From NCBI GenBank assembly GCA_035627675.1, contig DASPLH010000032.1, positions 1 to 7,196 on the forward strand: a stretch of 7,196 nucleotides of DNA, read 5' to 3'. Below the pieces are notes generated by a model, which was given only the letters and a program-made list of their open reading frames with translations, was not told the DNA's origin and ran no database searches. This DNA is from DASPLH01 sp035627675. Its GTDB lineage: Bacteria > Acidobacteriota > Terriglobia > Terriglobales > Acidobacteriaceae. The first letter of the stretch is position 1. Each line of letters begins with the position of its first letter. Below, piece by piece: positions 4,456-7,196 of the stretch. The translations under genes and the position numbers were made by a program.

Positions 4456-6019
4456 AGGGTGATTTTTCTGTGGATGTGCTCAGCTTGCCACCGTTTGAGT
4501 GCAACTCCGCCGTTTTCAGGAAGTCGTAGTTTCCTGAAGAGGTGAGATGCACGTTGGCAAGACGCCGGTTGTGGACGATGACGTTATCCATGTACCAGAG
4601 GTTCACGTACGGAAGGTCGTGCGCGACATGCTGCTGAATGGCAGCGTAGTAGCGGCGGCGTTCCTGCTGATCCACGGTCCGGCGCGCCAGTTGCAATAAC
4701 CGATCTACCTCGGGGTTGGAGTAGTAGCCACGGTTCGCTCGCCTGGGCGGAGTCGCCGTGGACTCGAAGATGTGCTCAAAGATGTCCGGGTCCTCGTTGC
4801 CGCCGATCCATCGCAGGGAGTAAAGCTGGAAAGCTCCGCGCGTCACGTCGGAGTAGAAAGTTGCAAACTCGAAGCTGCGGATGTCGAGCGCAATGCCCAC
4901 GTCCCGGAGTTGCTGTTGGAAAACCGCTGCGAGGAGTCTCGTGGATTCCTCGGTCGAGGTCTTCATCGTCAGCCGGAAGCGCACGCCGTCGGCTCCCGCC
5001 TTGTATCCCGCCTGGTCGAGCAGTTCTCGCGCCCGCGCCGGGTCGTGCGGGTATTTGGGCACGTCAGGGTTGAAGGCCCAATGCTGCGTTGGGAGCACTC
5101 CCGCGGCGGGCCGGGCCATGTCGCGCCAGAGATAGTGAATCAGCGGTTCGCGGTTGAGCGCGTAGGCGAGCGCCTGCCGCACGCGGACGTCCCGGAGGAT
5201 GGGATCGCGCAGGTTGAGCGCGAGATACGAGTAGATCGTCCCCGGCGCGCGCTGCGTGACGAGCGCCGGCTCATGGCGGAGTGTCAGCACCGTGTCGGGA
5301 GTGAGCGCGTTGATGGCAACGTCGGCGCTGCCCTTGCGCAATTCGAGGGCGCGCGTCGTGGCGTCAGGCACCACCATGAAGCGCACCCGCGGGATCTTCA
5401 CCGGACCAGCCCAGTAGTGTTCGTTGCGCTCGATCACGACTTCGCGGTCCTGCACGGCGCTGACGAACCGGAACGGCCCCGAGCCGATCAGGCGGCGATT
5501 GAAATCGTCGCCTGAGTTCGCAGGGATGACTCCGAACGCCCCGTCGGAGAGGTTCCACAGCAGCGACGAGTAGGGTTCCTTCAGTCGAATGATGACCGTT
5601 GAGGCGTCGGGCGTTTCTATGCGGTCGATGAATCGGTAGGTGCTCGCCTTCGCCGTTCGAACCTTGCCGCTGAGGATCGAGTCCAGCGTCCATTTCACGT
5701 CAGCCGACGTAAGCGGACGTCCGTCATGAAACCGCACGTTGTGGCGCAGGTGGAAGACGTAAGTAAGCGGATCGGGGATTTCCCAACGCTCGGCCAGCCC
5801 GGGTTGAATGTTGAAGTGCTCATCGCGCGTCACGAGCGCGTCGAATAGCAACTTGCCAATGCGTTCGGACTGCGCGTCGGTGCCAACCCTGGGGTCCAGG
5901 TTCGTCGGGCTGCTCTCGATAATGACCACAGCTGTGTCGGGAGGCGTCGCCTGCCGTGCGCAGGAAGCAAGCAGCAACGCGTAGGCAACGAGCAGGACGA
6001 ACATCCACCATTTACGCAT
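4454..6019 (-). CDS. Family-5 extracellular solute-binding lipoprotein (peptide-binding, OppA/DppA/MppA-like)
   Basis: This 521-residue ABC-type solute-binding protein is exported and lipid-anchored. Numbering from ATG 6019, a basic start (RK) precedes a hydrophobic segment (4-17) and a lipobox LASC with acylated cysteine C20. Features of the SBP_bac_5 domain follow: NLDPR near residue 40, the LAERW and FHLR segments, FHDGRPLTSADV (~97-108), GSGPFRF (~186-192), the ERNEHYW segment and the VRQALAYALNRE helix. Family members bind di- and oligopeptides, murein peptides or nickel. The specificity cannot be read from the sequence. The ATG at 6019 is preferred over TTG 6034 because it gives a standard signal peptide and has AAGG 6 nt upstream. 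It overlaps the anmK stop by 8 bp, so translation is probably coupled. No permease or ATPase gene is beside it, so it may share a transporter encoded elsewhere. The link to AnmK makes muropeptide binding an attractive but unproven role. Confidence 0.9.
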   Translation of the reverse strand: MRKWWMFVLLVAYALLLASCARQATPPDTAVVIIESSPTNLDPRVGTDAQSERIGKLLFDALVTRDEHFNIQPGLAERWEIPDPLTYVFHLRHNVRFHDGRPLTSADVKWTLDSILSGKVRTAKASTYRFIDRIETPDASTVIIRLKEPYSSLLWNLSDGAFGVIPANSGDDFNRRLIGSGPFRFVSAVQDREVVIERNEHYWAGPVKIPRVRFMVVPDATTRALELRKGSADVAINALTPDTVLTLRHEPALVTQRAPGTIYSYLALNLRDPILRDVRVRQALAYALNREPLIHYLWRDMARPAAGVLPTQHWAFNPDVPKYPHDPARARELLDQAGYKAGADGVRFRLTMKTSTEESTRLLAAVFQQQLRDVGIALDIRSFEFATFYSDVTRGAFQLYSLRWIGGNEDPDIFEHIFESTATPPRRANRGYYSNPEVDRLLQLARRTVDQQERRRYYAAIQQHVAHDLPYVNLWYMDNVIVHNRRLANVHLTSSGNYDFLKTAELHSNGGKLSTSTEKSP

Positions 6020-7151
6020 AGGAGACCTTCCCAAGCACTACCGGGCGCGCCGCGCCGGTAGCGGACGGGATGTTTGAAGGCAGCCTGTGCCACGTCTGGT
6101 AGGCGAGCACCGCGAACGCCACGGCCTCCTTGGCGTCGCCGGGAAGGCCGGTCTCGTCCGTCCTTTGCACCTTGAGGTTGAGCGGCGCGAGGTGCTGCTC
6201 GATCATCGTCACCAGGGTGGGGTTCTTCGCACCGCCGCCCGAGACGAGGTAGTCCTTGTAGTCCCCGGTCTTCGCGAGGCTCTTGACGGCCATCCCGATA
6301 CTGCGCGCAGTGAGCATGGTCGCCGTGGCGATGATGTCGTACTTGTCGGCGCGTCCGCAACGCGAGAGGAACCAGCGCACGAACTCGCGACCGAACTGCT
6401 CGCGCCCGGCGGTTTTCGGAGGCTTGCGCCGAAAGAAGCCCGCGCGCAGAACTTCGCTCACGATGTTGTCCAACGACGTTCCACGGGCAGCGAACTTGCC
6501 ATCCCGGTCGAAAGCGCGTCCGAACAATTCCTGCGCCACCGCGTCAATCACCATGTTGCCCGGACCGGTGTCGAAGGCGACGACCTGTTCCGGTTTCGCC
6601 GCCGCTGGTATGGCTGTCAGGTTGCCGATGCCTCCGATGTTTTGCACGATGCGTCCGCGCCGGCGGTGCCGGAAGAGGAGGTAATCGAGGAAGGGCACCA
6701 GCGGAGCGCCCTTGCCCTGGGCCGCCATGTCTGCCGGACGGAAGTCGCTCACCACGGGGACACCCAGCTTCTGCGCGAGCACGCTGCCGTCGCCGGATTG
6801 CCAGGTGCAGGCCAGCTTGCGCCCGAGATACGTGGCTTCATCGCCCTGGTGGTAGAGAGTCTGTCCGTGGCAGCCCACGAGTTCGCAGGCCACACCGGCA
6901 CTCTTCGATGTCTGGGCCACGGCTTCTGCGTAGAGCTCCGGGAGCAGGAAATTGAGTCGCGCTAGATCGGCAACGTTCACTGAGGAGGCGTTCATTGCGG
7001 CGAGGATCGCTTTGCGTACGTTCGCCGGGTAGGGGAACTCGCGGTGAGCAACGAGCTGCAACCGGGTGGCGAATCCGCGACCCATGAGCCGCACGATGGC
7101 GACGTTGATGCCGTCGGCCGAAGTCCCACTCATCACGCCGGCGACGATCAA
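6012..7151 (-). CDS. anmK: 1,6-anhydro-N-acetylmuramate kinase
   Basis: This 379-residue cytoplasmic sugar kinase opens the anhydro ring of 1,6-anhydro-MurNAc, released from peptidoglycan turnover, and phosphorylates it to MurNAc-6-phosphate, the substrate of MurQ. Family motifs run in order: the ATP loop GVMSGTSADG (5-14), GCHGQT (93-98), SDFRPADMA (135-143) with GKGAPLVP (146-153), NIGGIGN (171-177), DTGPGN (194-199), SGGGAKN (304-310) and KEAVAFA (341-347). Length matches the family. The start is TTG at 7151, supported by GGAGG 7 nt upstream (7159-7163) and alignment of MIVAGVMSGTS with the family N-terminus. The TTG overlaps the TGA of the upstream gene by 4 bp, and its own end overlaps the solute-binding lipoprotein start, so it sits inside an operon. 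murQ is not in the window. No key residue appears to be missing. Confidence 0.95.
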   Translation of the reverse strand: MIVAGVMSGTSADGINVAIVRLMGRGFATRLQLVAHREFPYPANVRKAILAAMNASSVNVADLARLNFLLPELYAEAVAQTSKSAGVACELVGCHGQTLYHQGDEATYLGRKLACTWQSGDGSVLAQKLGVPVVSDFRPADMAAQGKGAPLVPFLDYLLFRHRRRGRIVQNIGGIGNLTAIPAAAKPEQVVAFDTGPGNMVIDAVAQELFGRAFDRDGKFAARGTSLDNIVSEVLRAGFFRRKPPKTAGREQFGREFVRWFLSRCGRADKYDIIATATMLTARSIGMAVKSLAKTGDYKDYLVSGGGAKNPTLVTMIEQHLAPLNLKVQRTDETGLPGDAKEAVAFAVLAYQTWHRLPSNIPSATGAARPVVLGKVSYA

Positions 7152-7196
7152 GCGTTCGCCTCCGCGATGGCCGTTGCGCGAAGTTCCTCGGAGAAC
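7148..7196 (-). CDS. 3' end of an unrecognised gene upstream of anmK (partial)
   Basis: On the minus strand a frame open from the window edge encodes FSEELRATAIAEANA and stops at TGA (7150-7148), which overlaps the anmK TTG in a TTGA junction. The GGAGG of anmK lies inside it, a normal pattern for coupled genes. Fifteen residues are too few to identify it. Given its position, a cell-wall-recycling hydrolase such as NagZ would be plausible, but that is a guess from context only. The frame that is in phase with anmK is also open to the edge, so a longer AnmK start cannot be strictly excluded. Confidence 0.45.
   Translation of the reverse strand, partial: FSEELRATAIAEANA

Noticed and set aside
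4772..5515. + strand open frame (247 codons) within the solute-binding protein gene
   Set aside because: Antisense shadow; composition is Arg/Val/His-rich with no domain and the minus strand is unambiguous.
6020..6034. TTG 6034 as start of the solute-binding lipoprotein
   Set aside because: It adds MGRSP before a perfect lipoprotein signal peptide and places AAGG inside the coding region; ATG 6019 is better supported.
6087..6965. + strand open frame (292 codons) antisense to anmK
   Set aside because: Shadow frame; anmK motifs cover this whole stretch on the minus strand.

Overview
The window is about 62% G+C by eye, densely coded, and reads as ordinary chromosomal housekeeping DNA rather than a mobile or defence region. 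The combination of a bacillithiol-type deacetylase (BshB1), a stand-alone LigC-type ATP-dependent DNA ligase, a lipid-anchored solute-binding protein beside AnmK, and frequent TTG starts suggests a member of the Acidobacteriota (Terriglobia-like). That assignment is inferred from protein character only; no rRNA or other phylogenetic marker is present. No tRNA, rRNA, CRISPR array, insertion sequence or phage gene was found.

Layout. Bases 1-138 are the 3' end of an unrecognised + strand gene. It converges across a 52-bp spacer, which holds a short degenerate tandem repeat, on a tight minus-strand operon read right to left: a short-chain polyprenyl (probably farnesyl) diphosphate synthase (2337-1456), a small beta-carbonic anhydrase (1442-942) and bshB1 (949-191). 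Gaps are 13 bp and then an 8-bp overlap. Divergent from this operon, on the + strand, is an ATP-dependent DNA ligase of the LigC class (2498-3634). It ends at a perfect 9-bp hairpin (3649-3671) placed as a bidirectional terminator facing the next minus-strand cluster.

The right-hand cluster, all on the minus strand and read right to left, is: the last 15 codons of an upstream gene (7196-7148), anmK (7151-6012), a family-5 extracellular solute-binding lipoprotein (6019-4454), xseB (4381-4139) and a degenerate receiver-domain protein (4066-3695). The first junctions are overlaps (4 bp, then 8 bp); the later two are 72-bp spacers.

How the genes work together. AnmK plus a peptide-binding lipoprotein suggests cell-wall (muropeptide) recycling. 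XseB and the ispA-type synthase are often neighbours in bacteria (xseB-ispA-dxs). Here they lie on the same strand but are separated by the receiver gene and by the oppositely oriented ligase, which looks like an insertion into an ancestral cluster. The most unusual local signal is at the xseB start: a perfect AGGAGG lies 23 nt from a TTG start, with a perfect 6-bp hairpin between them that would bring the two to about 6 nt. No clearly novel multi-gene system is visible.
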